Program-made: the position numbers and the translations under genes
Origin: Anaerolineales bacterium
GTDB taxonomy: Bacteria; Chloroflexota; Anaerolineae; 4572-78; J111
DNA length: 64,000 nucleotides
Direction: 5' to 3'
NCBI GenBank assembly: GCA_020634855.1
Contig: JACKAU010000004.1
Coordinates: forward strand, 434,001 to 498,000
Part shown: positions 27,318 to 36,072 of the stretch, one piece after another
How positions within the stretch are numbered: the stretch's first letter is position 1
Layout of the letters: the number at the start of each line of letters is the position of its first letter
Notes under the pieces: generated by a model
What the model was told of the DNA's origin: nothing
Database searches by the model: none
What the model saw: the letters and a program-made list of their open reading frames with translations, nothing else

Positions 27318-30300
27318 CTACGCCTCAGCCTTAGCCTCGATCCCTGCTTCATCACCCAAGCCAACAACTTTCCGCGAGACCCAGCCCATTGTCTGCCCCA
27401 ACCCCTCGAAGAAGTTGTACGCGACCGGTACTAGAAAGATGAAGAAGGCCACCGAAACCAGCGTCCCGCCGATGACGACGGCGGCCATTGGTTTGCGCAG
27501 TTCGCTGCCCAGACCGTTGTTGAGCAGCAGCGGGATAAGGGCAAAGACCAGCGACAGCGCCGTCATCAGGATGGCCCGCAGCCGTTGGTGGCCGGCGGTG
27601 ATGAGGGCTTCTTTTATCGGCAGCCCTTGCTCCTTGCGCAACTCGTTGGCCAGATCGACCAGCAGGATGGCGTTCTTGGTAACCAGCCCGGCCAGCATAA
27701 TGATGCCCAGCATCGAGATGATGTTGATCGACTGGCCGGTCAGGTACAGCCCGCCGACCGCGCCGACCAGCGTTACCGGCAGGGCCGCCATAACCGCCAG
27801 CGGCTGCAAAAAGCTCTCGTACAGGCCGACCATTAAAATGTAGACCAGCACCAGGGCCGTACCCAGCGCGATAATCAACTGCGAGTTGCCTTCGCTGATG
27901 CGCTGGCTTTCCGCGCCCAAGCCGTAGCCGGAGCCGGGGGCAAAGTTGACGTCGTCCAGCAGCGCGGTGATGTCGTTCAGCACGTCGGTGCTGCCGCGCC
28001 CCAACGGCGTCACGTAGACGGTGACGGCGTACTGCCGGTTGGCTCGCTGGATACGCGAGGAAACGACCGCCGCTTCGAGATCGGCCACCTGCCCGACGCG
28101 GATGGGCGTGTTCTGCACGTAGCCCAGCGGAATCTGCATAATCTGGCCCAGGTCGCGGCGCGCATCCTCAACCAAGCGCAGTACGATGTCGAACTCATCG
28201 GAACTGTCGGGCGGCGAGAAGGTGCCTTCGGTGGTGCCGTTAATGGCCGTGTGCAGCGTGCCGGCAATCTGGCCCGACGACAGCCCCAACTCTTTGGCCC
28301 GTCCCCGGTCGATCACAAGCTGCTCCTGCACGGCGCGACCAACGCCCGGCGTGCGCACATCGGCTGCGTCCGGCACGGCGGCGATCTGCGGCATAAGTTG
28401 GTTGGCCAGCGCCAGCACGCTTTCGGGATCGGGGCCGTATAGCTCGAAGTCGAGCAGGTCGGCGTCGCCGGCGACGGCGTAGATGTTGGCCCCCGGCACG
28501 GCGGCAAAATGGGGGCGTAGCTCGCGGATGACCTGCAAGGGCGAGCGGTCGCGCAGCCGCTTGTCGTTTAACACCACGGTTAGGTTGGCGAAGTTGCGGC
28601 TGTTGCCTTGGGCGGTGTTGCTCTCCGCGCCGACCATCGTCAAAATCGCGCCGGTTTCCGGCGCCTCGCGGCGAATAATCGCCTCAACGCGCTGGGCGGC
28701 CCGATCGGTGGCGGTCAGGCTGGCGCCGGGCGGCATCTCGACGGTGACGGTGATAAGGGCGTCGTCCTGATACGGCACAAACTCGTTGGCGACCCGGCCG
28801 CTTTGGATAAACCAGATGCCGCCGTAGACCGCCGCCGCGCAGATGGCCACGACCAGGAGTTGGGTAAGCGGATTTTTCAGGGCCAGCCCCAGTAGCCGGC
28901 GATAGCCGTCGGCCAGCGCGGTGAAAAAGCCTTCAAAGATACGGATGATAACCTTGAACCACAGCCAGACCAGGGGTCGGGTCAAGATGGCGAACACCTT
29001 CAGCAGACCACGCGGCGGCCGGTTGGCTTGGGCCGGGTCGGGCATCCACCACGAGGCCAGCAGCGGCGTCAGGGTGAAGGCCAGGAAGAGCGACACCAGA
29101 AAGGCGATGGCGACGGTGATGCCGTAGGGATAGAAGAACTGGCCGACCGTGCCTTCCATCATCGCCACCGGAATGTAAACGATAACGCCGACGGCCGTGG
29201 TCGCCAGCGAGGTAAAGCCCAACTCGTTGGTGGCGTCGAAGGCGGCCTGCCGGGGCGATTTGCCCATCTGCGTGTGGCGTTCGGTGTTTTCGGTGATGAC
29301 GATGGCGTCATCGACCAGGCTGCCGATGGCGACCGTCAGCGCCAGCAGGGTCAGCGTGTTGAGGGTGAAACCGAAGAGCGCCATCCCCACAAAGGTGATG
29401 GCCAGGGCCACCGGCACGGTCATCACCACCACCGCCGCGCTGTTGATGGTGTGCAGGAAAAAGAGTAGCACGATGCCGGTGATGATGATGGCGGCGATGA
29501 GGTCGCCCTGCACCCCCTCGACCGCGGCCTGGGTAAAGAGCGTATCGTCGATGATGACCTGTAAGTCAGCGCCGGGCGGCAGTTCGGCGCTGAAGGCATC
29601 GACCTCGGCTTTGACGGCCTGGGCCACCTCGACGGCGTTGGCATCGCCGGCTTTGACCACCGTCAGCATGACTGCCTCCTGGCCGTTGTGGCGCACGATG
29701 CGGGTGGTATCTTCGAAATCGTCGTGGACGGCAGCGATGTTGCGCATGTAGATCAGGCCGGTCTCACCCGGATCAAGCCCCTCGACCGGCACGATGTCGG
29801 GGATGTCCAGCTCGTTGGCGATGCTCGGCGGCAGGGGGGCCGTGCCAAAGGCCGTGCCGACCACCAGATTTTCGATATCGGCCAGTGATTGAAACTCACC
29901 GACCGAGCGCACGGCGATGCTCTCGTCTTGGCTATCGACATTGCCGGCGGTGGCCGTCACATTCTCTCGCTCCAACGCGTTACCGACCGCCGTCAGCGGC
30001 AAATTGTAGGCGGCCAATTGGGCCGGATTGACCCGCACCTGTACCTGGCGCTCTCGCCCGCCGGAGATGTTGATGCTGCCGACGCCATTGACCGTTTGCA
30101 GGCGCGGCACTAGCGCGGTATCGGCCAGGTTATAGAGGGCGTCCGCGCCCTGCGGCCCGCTGAGCATCATAAACAGAATCGGCTGGGCGTTGAGGTCCAA
30201 CTTCTCGATGCGCGGCTCCTGGATACCGTCCGGCAAATCGCTGCGGATGGCCTTGATTTCGCGATCGACATCGATAGCCGCCTGCTGGCCGTCGGTACCG

Positions 30301-30593
30301 TCCGCAAATTCAATCACCAACGAGCCGAAATTCTCCTGGCCGGTGGCGTTCATCCGTTTGATCCCGGAGATGGCTGAGACGGCATCCTCCATTGGACGCA
30401 GCACGTTGTCGGTCACATCCTGCGGCGTCGCGCCGGGATAGGTGACCAGCACCGTCACAATCGGAATATCCGTCTCCGGCATATTCTCGATGTTGAGACC
30501 GGTGTATGACTGCACGCCGAACAACACCAGAATAAAGATCAGCATCAGCATTAAGATGGGGCGGGAGATGGAAAGGCGGGTTAGTGGCGACAT
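27318..30593 (-). CDS. RND-family efflux pump (HAE1/AcrB type)
   Basis: 1091 residues with the usual two-fold RND layout: N-terminal membrane helix (RPILMLMLIFILVLFGVQSYTGL), a large external loop, helices 2-7 (about 340-540), a second external loop, and the C-terminal helix bundle (ALGTALVLVYILMVGLYESFLQPLAVM...). The TM4 proton-relay pair is present in GSLVDDAIVITEN. The tail ends GIEAKAEA, generated by a simple repeat. AAAGGAGG precedes the ATG. An adaptor gene lies 77 bp upstream on the same strand. No TolC-like gene is nearby, in line with a single-membrane host. Substrates cannot be told. Confidence 0.93.
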   Translation of the reverse strand: MSPLTRLSISRPILMLMLIFILVLFGVQSYTGLNIENMPETDIPIVTVLVTYPGATPQDVTDNVLRPMEDAVSAISGIKRMNATGQENFGSLVIEFADGTDGQQAAIDVDREIKAIRSDLPDGIQEPRIEKLDLNAQPILFMMLSGPQGADALYNLADTALVPRLQTVNGVGSINISGGRERQVQVRVNPAQLAAYNLPLTAVGNALERENVTATAGNVDSQDESIAVRSVGEFQSLADIENLVVGTAFGTAPLPPSIANELDIPDIVPVEGLDPGETGLIYMRNIAAVHDDFEDTTRIVRHNGQEAVMLTVVKAGDANAVEVAQAVKAEVDAFSAELPPGADLQVIIDDTLFTQAAVEGVQGDLIAAIIITGIVLLFFLHTINSAAVVVMTVPVALAITFVGMALFGFTLNTLTLLALTVAIGSLVDDAIVITENTERHTQMGKSPRQAAFDATNELGFTSLATTAVGVIVYIPVAMMEGTVGQFFYPYGITVAIAFLVSLFLAFTLTPLLASWWMPDPAQANRPPRGLLKVFAILTRPLVWLWFKVIIRIFEGFFTALADGYRRLLGLALKNPLTQLLVVAICAAAVYGGIWFIQSGRVANEFVPYQDDALITVTVEMPPGASLTATDRAAQRVEAIIRREAPETGAILTMVGAESNTAQGNSRNFANLTVVLNDKRLRDRSPLQVIRELRPHFAAVPGANIYAVAGDADLLDFELYGPDPESVLALANQLMPQIAAVPDAADVRTPGVGRAVQEQLVIDRGRAKELGLSSGQIAGTLHTAINGTTEGTFSPPDSSDEFDIVLRLVEDARRDLGQIMQIPLGYVQNTPIRVGQVADLEAAVVSSRIQRANRQYAVTVYVTPLGRGSTDVLNDITALLDDVNFAPGSGYGLGAESQRISEGNSQLIIALGTALVLVYILMVGLYESFLQPLAVMAALPVTLVGAVGGLYLTGQSINIISMLGIIMLAGLVTKNAILLVDLANELRKEQGLPIKEALITAGHQRLRAILMTALSLVFALIPLLLNNGLGSELRKPMAAVVIGGTLVSVAFFIFLVPVAYNFFEGLGQTMGWVSRKVVGLGDEAGIEAKAEA

Positions 30594-30605
30594 AGAACCT
30601 CCTTT

Positions 30606-30659
30606 GAATTATGAATTATGAGGGATGAATTATGAATCTTTCCTCATAATTCATAATTC
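30606..30659. terminator. 18-bp inverted repeat between adaptor and pump genes
   Basis: GAATTATGAATTATGAGG (30606-30623) and CCTCATAATTCATAATTC (30642-30659) are perfect complements with an 18-base loop. It lies between two genes of one presumed operon, so it may set relative expression or stabilise mRNA rather than end transcription. AATTATGAATTATGA is also a common dispersed repeat. Confidence 0.5.
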
Positions 30660-30670
30660 ATCCTTCATAA

Positions 30671-32059
30671 TTATTCGATGATGGATACGTCCGCGCCGTC
30701 GATGAGATTGGCATGGCCTAAGGTGACAACGGTGTCGCCGGCGGTGAGACCGTCGAGTATTTCCACGTTGTCTTTGTCACGTAGGCCGGTGATGATGTCG
30801 CGGCGCTCAACGATTTGGCGGTCGTCTTTGACGGCGACGACGTAGACCACCGGCCGGTCATCGATCAAGGTGACGGCGGCGCGGGGAACCAGCAGGGCGT
30901 TTGATTTGACGTCGGCCATGATGGCGACGTCGGCGTACATACCGGCTCGCAGCAGGCCGCGCTCATCTTGAGGGAGAACGGTGATGTCGAAGGTGTGGGT
31001 AGTGCCATCGGCCACGGGGGGGACGATGCTGACGATGGCCGGGAAATCGACGCCGGGGTAGGCGGCCACGTTGAGGCTGGCCGGCTGCTCAACCCGAAGC
31101 TGGCCCAGACGGCTCTCCTCGACCGGCACGGAGACTTCGACGGTGGGGGAGACCAAGCGCACGATGGCGCTCGATGCGCTGACCAGGCTGCCCAGCTCGA
31201 CTTCGACGCCGGCGATCCGCCCGTCGAACGGGGCGCGGATGGTGGCGTACTCGATCTGCAACTCGGCCCGGTCGAGGTTGGTTTCGGCCTGCTCGATGGC
31301 CGTGCGGGCCAGTTCGAAATCGAACTCTTGGAACGGCTGCAAGGCCAGCGCCAGATTGAGCTGGGCCTGCACCAACTCGGCTTCTAAGGGAGCCAGGGTC
31401 GAGTCGGACGGATTGGTTTTGAGATTGTACTCGGCCAGGGCCGCTTCGTAGGCGGCGGTGGCCTGTTCCAACTGCACCGCTTGCGGCGTGGTGCCGACCT
31501 GCCCGGCCCAGGCAATCTTGTCATACTCGGCCTGCGCTCGCTGCACTTCGGCCTGCGCCTGCGACAGATTGAGCACGGCGGTCGTCCGTTCGTTGTCGTC
31601 GATGTTGGCGACATCTGCCAAAGCCGAGCGGGCCAGATCCACCGAAGCCCGCGCCGCCGCGATCTCTTCATCGCGCGCGCCGGCTTCCATCTTGACCAGA
31701 TCGAGTTGGGCCTTTTTGAGGGCCACCTCGGCGTTCTTCAGGTCGAGGCGCAGCAGTTCGTCGTCGATGCGGGCCAGGGGATCGCCGGCCTGGACTTCAT
31801 CGCCCACGTTGACGAGTATTTCAACAACCTCGCCGCTGACTTTGGGCTGCACGTCGATATCGGCGGTCGATTGTAGGTTGCCCGAGTAGTTGAAGATGAG
31901 CGAGATGTCGCCCGTTTCAGTCGTGGCCACTTCGACGGCGGTGGAAGTCGTGGCCGGTTGTTCTTGAGCGGTCACCGGCTCGGCCTCGGTGGATGCGCAG
32001 CCGATAGTAAGCAGGCCGATGATGAGGGTCAGAATAAGGGCGGCAGATTGTTTGAGCAT
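30671..32059 (-). CDS. RND periplasmic-adaptor-like lipoprotein (HlyD/MFP family)
   Basis: 462 residues. Lipoprotein signal MLKQSAALILTLIIGLLTIGCAS (Cys at about 21). Then a lipoyl-like/beta-barrel N part (ISLIFNYSGNLQSTADIDVQPKVSGEVVEILVNVGDEVQAGDPLARID), a long helical hairpin (about 100-260), the second half-lipoyl motif YATIRAPFDGRIAGVEVELGS, beta-barrel and membrane-proximal domains with RAAVTLIDDRPVVYVV. It should join the RND pump (27318-30593) on the outer face of the membrane. GGAGAG precedes the ATG. Confidence 0.9.
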   Translation of the reverse strand: MLKQSAALILTLIIGLLTIGCASTEAEPVTAQEQPATTSTAVEVATTETGDISLIFNYSGNLQSTADIDVQPKVSGEVVEILVNVGDEVQAGDPLARIDDELLRLDLKNAEVALKKAQLDLVKMEAGARDEEIAAARASVDLARSALADVANIDDNERTTAVLNLSQAQAEVQRAQAEYDKIAWAGQVGTTPQAVQLEQATAAYEAALAEYNLKTNPSDSTLAPLEAELVQAQLNLALALQPFQEFDFELARTAIEQAETNLDRAELQIEYATIRAPFDGRIAGVEVELGSLVSASSAIVRLVSPTVEVSVPVEESRLGQLRVEQPASLNVAAYPGVDFPAIVSIVPPVADGTTHTFDITVLPQDERGLLRAGMYADVAIMADVKSNALLVPRAAVTLIDDRPVVYVVAVKDDRQIVERRDIITGLRDKDNVEILDGLTAGDTVVTLGHANLIDGADVSIIE

Positions 32060-32079
32060 TTGATCTCTCCGTTGAAAAT

Positions 32080-32350
32080 GGCCCTCACCCCCGGCCCCTC
32101 TCCCTCAGGGAGAGGGAGTCGCGTTAGCGACGGGGTGAGGGTGAAATACGATGTTCATTCTCGGTGTCGTCCCCAGCGATTCCAAATTTGCCGCGATTGA
32201 AATCGCACCTGGTAGAAACGCCGATCGTCCGCCTACGCGGACGGAATTATAACCCGTCCCCGCCGGTGGACAACCGGCTGAAAGCCTTCAAGGGAGTCGC
32301 GTTAGCGACGGGGTGAGGGTGAAATACGATGTTCATTCTCGGTGTCGTCT
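32080..32350. repeat. Two copies of a REP-like palindrome (GCGTTAGCGACGGGGTGAGG)
   Basis: A full copy at 32080-32170 pairs GCCCTCACCCC with GGGGTGAGGG and CTCTCCCT with AGGGAGAG, then runs into GAAATACGATGTTCATTCTCGG. A second, half copy at 32291-32350 repeats the right part nearly exactly. A third is at 40613-40708 and a fourth inside pduO at 58870-58905. The remaining 100 bases between the copies hold no gene. Confidence 0.8.
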
Positions 32351-32369
32351 CATCAGAGACGATGGCACT

Positions 32370-32741
32370 CTACTGAAAATCGACGGTTGTCCGGGGCTGG
32401 GCTTGGCCCGGTTCCAATTGAACGCGCTGCGGTGTGATTTCGACCAACTGTTGCCAGCGCGTTTCTGGCGAGTTAAACAGGGCCAGCAGCGCCGGCGTCG
32501 GCTCGATCATGGCTGCCGCGCCGATGAGCTGCCACTCCGGCGTGGTTAAGATGACGCGGGGTTCGGTTTCTAAGTTGAAGAGATGATCGGAGGTGATGGG
32601 GATGAGGGTGTAAATTTTGTGGTGAGCCACGCGATAGGTAATGATCGATGCTTGCAAGCCGGCCGGGCCGGAACTGGACAGCGTACCGGCGCTGCCGGCG
32701 GCTAAAGTGTTTAACGCTTGATCACGCAGCTTGTCTAACAT
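32370..32741 (-). CDS. FMN-binding split-barrel-like protein
   Basis: 123 residues from the ATG at 32741 (a GTG at 32750 is in frame). Resembles the pyridoxamine-5'-phosphate-oxidase-like split barrel: SSGPAGLQASIITYRVAHHKIYTLIPITSDHLFNLETEPRVILTTPEWQLIGAA. The pattern 'strand-gap-strand, SDH..NLE..P.V.LTT..W...G' is typical. No FMN ligands can be named with confidence. It is isolated between repeats and the MITE-arm region. Function could be general redox or heme/flavin handling. Confidence 0.6.
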   Translation of the reverse strand: MLDKLRDQALNTLAAGSAGTLSSSGPAGLQASIITYRVAHHKIYTLIPITSDHLFNLETEPRVILTTPEWQLIGAAAMIEPTPALLALFNSPETRWQQLVEITPQRVQLEPGQAQPRTTVDFQ

Positions 32742-32867
32742 AATGGTCACCGATCTTTTATTGCCGAAGTTGGTTCCAGCTTAGCCGAAGATCGGTGCTA
32801 TTGTCATCACTCAGGGGTAGTAGTAGGGGTAGTATTTAACTCAAGTTGCAACCCTTCCAGACCTTAT

Positions 32868-32929
32868 AGGGATTTCTCCGCCTTCGGCTACGAAATGACA
32901 TCATTGGATGTCAAGTGCGTAACTCCTAT
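32868..32929. repeat. Partial MITE-like arm (copy C)
   Basis: AGGGATTTCTCCGCC...GGCTACGAAATGACA followed by TTGGATGTCAAGTGCGTAAC. It matches 27211-27272 closely over 60 bp but lacks the left half. Confidence 0.65.
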
Positions 32930-32934
32930 ATAGC

Positions 32935-35907
32935 TCAATTTAGGACGTCTACCGAACCGAGGCGATAATCGGGGGCATCGGGCATGATCAGGCGTTGCCC
33001 GGTATTACTATCATATAATCCGGCTTCAAGCTGGTAATGGCCCATAGGAACAGCAAAACTATATTGATCGGCGATTACTTCACCGGGCAGCCAGCTTGTG
33101 GTTGGGGCTTGGCCTGACATGGGGATTTGGTCGCGTTGCGCGACGATGCCTCCTTGCTCATTCAATAAGTGAACGAAGGCGGTGTAACCCTTGGGAATGA
33201 CGCGTAACGCCTGCCAGTACAGGGTTAGCTCAATCGATTCTGGCCCGGTTGAGTTCAGGTCGAAACCGGCCAACTTCACTTGATCCTCGATACTTAAATT
33301 CAAGGGATGTTGTATCGGGGAGGGTAATTCAAACGAGTGCGGGTGATTTTGTACGTCGATCGTCCCCAAGGTGATTACTTTATAGGCCCCGGCCAACGAA
33401 AGATTTAAGGTATAGGTCCCGGTCGTTACCTCTGGCGGAATTCGAACCATCAGGCGCTGTTTAATCAACTCACGGGCTCGCCAGGCACTCGTTGGGAATG
33501 ATTCACTGCCAATCGTAAGATTATGCAAAATTTCCCAATCCTTCTTCTGGCCGGCCAACGTTAAATTCAGCGTCAGAGCCTGCTCCGGTTTTGTAAGGCT
33601 ACGCCAGAGTAAGGCCAGGTCGAATTTATCGCCGGCTTGTAGATCAGTGGGCAGATCGGAATAGGTGATTAATTCTAATCCAGGCGTCAGGAGTGTGTCG
33701 ATGACTCTATCTATCGATAACGGCGGCGGACTCAAGGCCGGTATGATCTGAATATCACCTATTTCGGCTGTTGTACCCATATCATTGGCAACATTGACGG
33801 GTAAGGGGCGAAGATCTGTGGACGCATAAACCAGCACCTCTAGCCGGTAATCATCCGGCACAGTCGCCGGCTCAAGGGGAAGTAGATAGTAGTCATCCAC
33901 CACTTCACCCGGCTGCCAGCCGCTTGTGCCTAAATGCCAGACATTGAAGAGCGGTTTATCGAGCTGGCTAACAATTTGCCCGGCCTTATCCACTAACCGC
34001 AAACTCACCTGGTAATCTTCGGACATCGGATTAATGGCCTGCCAGTTCAAGGTTATCCAAATCTTCTCGCCGGATGGGACTTGCGAAGAATCAAGCGAAG
34101 TCGTTCCTGACGTGTCTCCATAAGCGCTCTGCCGCAACGTCAAAAGACCGCCAAAGTCGATATCCAGGGAGCGCCATTGGTCAGACGCTCGAAATGTCGT
34201 ATCTGGGGAGTCGAGTTGATAATGCAACAACTGAAAATTATGCTGGGTATCGGTATATACCGACTCCAAAACGCCATATTTTTCTAAAAGAAATGAAAGT
34301 AGTTGCTTTTGATCGGCTTCCCACTCATAGCCTTTAGTGACGTTGACTAAAACGATTTTGGAATGCCCCTTGACCGCCTCGCTGAGCCGATCAAACATCT
34401 GTTGCTCATCAACGGGTATCAAGACCCTGGCTGGCAAGCGACGGTAACCCAGAAAGTCAAAAAAACCATCATCCGTATAATTGTAGAGGCGAAGTTTGTT
34501 ACGGCGGTCGGTAGGAAATATCCAGACCTCATCCGATGTCCCTTCTCGCGCCATTTGCTCGGCGATCTTTTGGTAGGTCACTTTCGCGAAATATTGGGGA
34601 TCGCTTGGCCCCCAAATCAAGAAGTAATCGCGATAGGTCTTGAGGCCAACCAGGGTAAAAACGATCAGGGGCGCTAAAATCACGACGCCCCAGGCCAACC
34701 GTTGCCGACGATAATTTTTTACGGCTCGCCACTGAAATAGGTTGCGACTGAAAGTTACCCAGGCGATAGCCGGTAAGATATAGATACCGGGAGCCATTGC
34801 CACGGCTCTCTTGAAAGTGGGGACCCAATCGGAGACCAGGAAGGCGGGAACCAGCATGACGAACCACCACAGGGCCGTCAGTAGATAGGGCGGGTCACGA
34901 AATCGTTTTAGAGCCAGCACCAAGCCAACAACAAAGGCCAAGGCCAGCAGCGGGTCAAAAATGGGGCGACCGGGTAGGTTATAGTTTCCATACTCGTCGC
35001 CATGAATGGCCAATCCTTGAAGATTACCGATGACGCTGTTGGCCAGAGCGCCAAGGGGGCTGCCCTGGTTGAGGGTTTGATTGAGGATCGATATGCGGCT
35101 GGCTCGATTGACGAATTGTTGGGGGGCGGTAAAGAGAAAGTAATATCCCAAGGGGCCAAAGACCAAAAGGGCTATCACCGCCATCAGTAGTAAATTTTGC
35201 CAGTGAGAACGCCAGAGCGCCCTCGAATGATGACCCTCTAGCCAGCGCACGATCCCTTCAAGAAATAGGAATAAGCCTATCAAAACCGGGATAAAACGGG
35301 CCGCCGGGTAGGTGTATAAGCTGCCGCCAAGCATCAGGCCGGCAATGATGAACGCTGCGCGGGACGTTGAATTAAAGCCACGCCACAGAAAATAGAAGGT
35401 CAACGTCATCATCAAAGGCAGCAGGGTGTGTCTAAGCCCCATGCGGGTTAGGTGGATCTGCCAGTATGCGGTCGCGTAACCTAAAGCGGTCAGGGCGGCC
35501 AGCCACCGGGCTTGACCCGGCGCAACGCCTTTGAACATCTCCTTGACCAGGAAGTAGGCGGCTATGACCGCCAGGACACCGGCTAAGGCCCCGATACTTC
35601 TCAACACCAGGGCCTGGGGTTCCCAAATGTAAAAAGCCAGGGCCAGCAGATGGGTAAAGAGGGGTTCTCGACCATAATTCGTCGTCAAGAAAATCTGGGG
35701 GCCTACCTGCTGTATCTTCAGGGCGTCAACCGTCTCGACCACCTCATCCGAGAGAAAAGCGCCCGGAACCAGGTCGAGTTGATAGAAACGGAAAAATACG
35801 GTAATGACAATAATGAAGAATAGATGCACCCACTCCGAGGCCAACAATTGGAACAATAGGCCGCCGCGACCTTCGATTTTCATTGAACCAGTATCTTTTA
35901 GCGACAT
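32935..35907 (-). CDS. GT39-like membrane glycosyltransferase with C-terminal beta domains
   Basis: 990 residues. The first ~480 contain some 11-12 membrane helices with an extracytoplasmic acidic motif FLSDEV near residue 53 and NYGREP, as in ArnT/PMT-type (GT39/GT83) enzymes that move sugars from lipid-phosphate carriers. The C-terminal ~450 residues (about 540-990) are soluble and contain repeated beta-sandwich-like units (LTLNWQAINPMSEDYQVSLRLVDKAGQIVSQ, LTLYWQALRVIPKGYTAFVHLLNEQGGIVAQRD). These resemble accessory domains fused to GT39 proteins in this phylum. Acceptor unknown. The ribosome binding site is poor at the first ATG; a start at MKIEGR is possible. Confidence 0.8.
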   Translation of the reverse strand: MSLKDTGSMKIEGRGGLLFQLLASEWVHLFFIIVITVFFRFYQLDLVPGAFLSDEVVETVDALKIQQVGPQIFLTTNYGREPLFTHLLALAFYIWEPQALVLRSIGALAGVLAVIAAYFLVKEMFKGVAPGQARWLAALTALGYATAYWQIHLTRMGLRHTLLPLMMTLTFYFLWRGFNSTSRAAFIIAGLMLGGSLYTYPAARFIPVLIGLFLFLEGIVRWLEGHHSRALWRSHWQNLLLMAVIALLVFGPLGYYFLFTAPQQFVNRASRISILNQTLNQGSPLGALANSVIGNLQGLAIHGDEYGNYNLPGRPIFDPLLALAFVVGLVLALKRFRDPPYLLTALWWFVMLVPAFLVSDWVPTFKRAVAMAPGIYILPAIAWVTFSRNLFQWRAVKNYRRQRLAWGVVILAPLIVFTLVGLKTYRDYFLIWGPSDPQYFAKVTYQKIAEQMAREGTSDEVWIFPTDRRNKLRLYNYTDDGFFDFLGYRRLPARVLIPVDEQQMFDRLSEAVKGHSKIVLVNVTKGYEWEADQKQLLSFLLEKYGVLESVYTDTQHNFQLLHYQLDSPDTTFRASDQWRSLDIDFGGLLTLRQSAYGDTSGTTSLDSSQVPSGEKIWITLNWQAINPMSEDYQVSLRLVDKAGQIVSQLDKPLFNVWHLGTSGWQPGEVVDDYYLLPLEPATVPDDYRLEVLVYASTDLRPLPVNVANDMGTTAEIGDIQIIPALSPPPLSIDRVIDTLLTPGLELITYSDLPTDLQAGDKFDLALLWRSLTKPEQALTLNLTLAGQKKDWEILHNLTIGSESFPTSAWRARELIKQRLMVRIPPEVTTGTYTLNLSLAGAYKVITLGTIDVQNHPHSFELPSPIQHPLNLSIEDQVKLAGFDLNSTGPESIELTLYWQALRVIPKGYTAFVHLLNEQGGIVAQRDQIPMSGQAPTTSWLPGEVIADQYSFAVPMGHYQLEAGLYDSNTGQRLIMPDAPDYRLGSVDVLN

Positions 35908-36072
35908 AGAAGGGAAGTTGTCATTCTAAATTTCTGCATCTCCATTTTGGTATTGCGGAAGTTATTTGTTTTTCAGTCCTAACTATTACCTCGTGTCGTA
36001 CTCGAAAGGATCATAGTTGGCATGCATGAAATCGATGTGAAACGAAGATGAAAAAAAATTCATAAGCTGATT

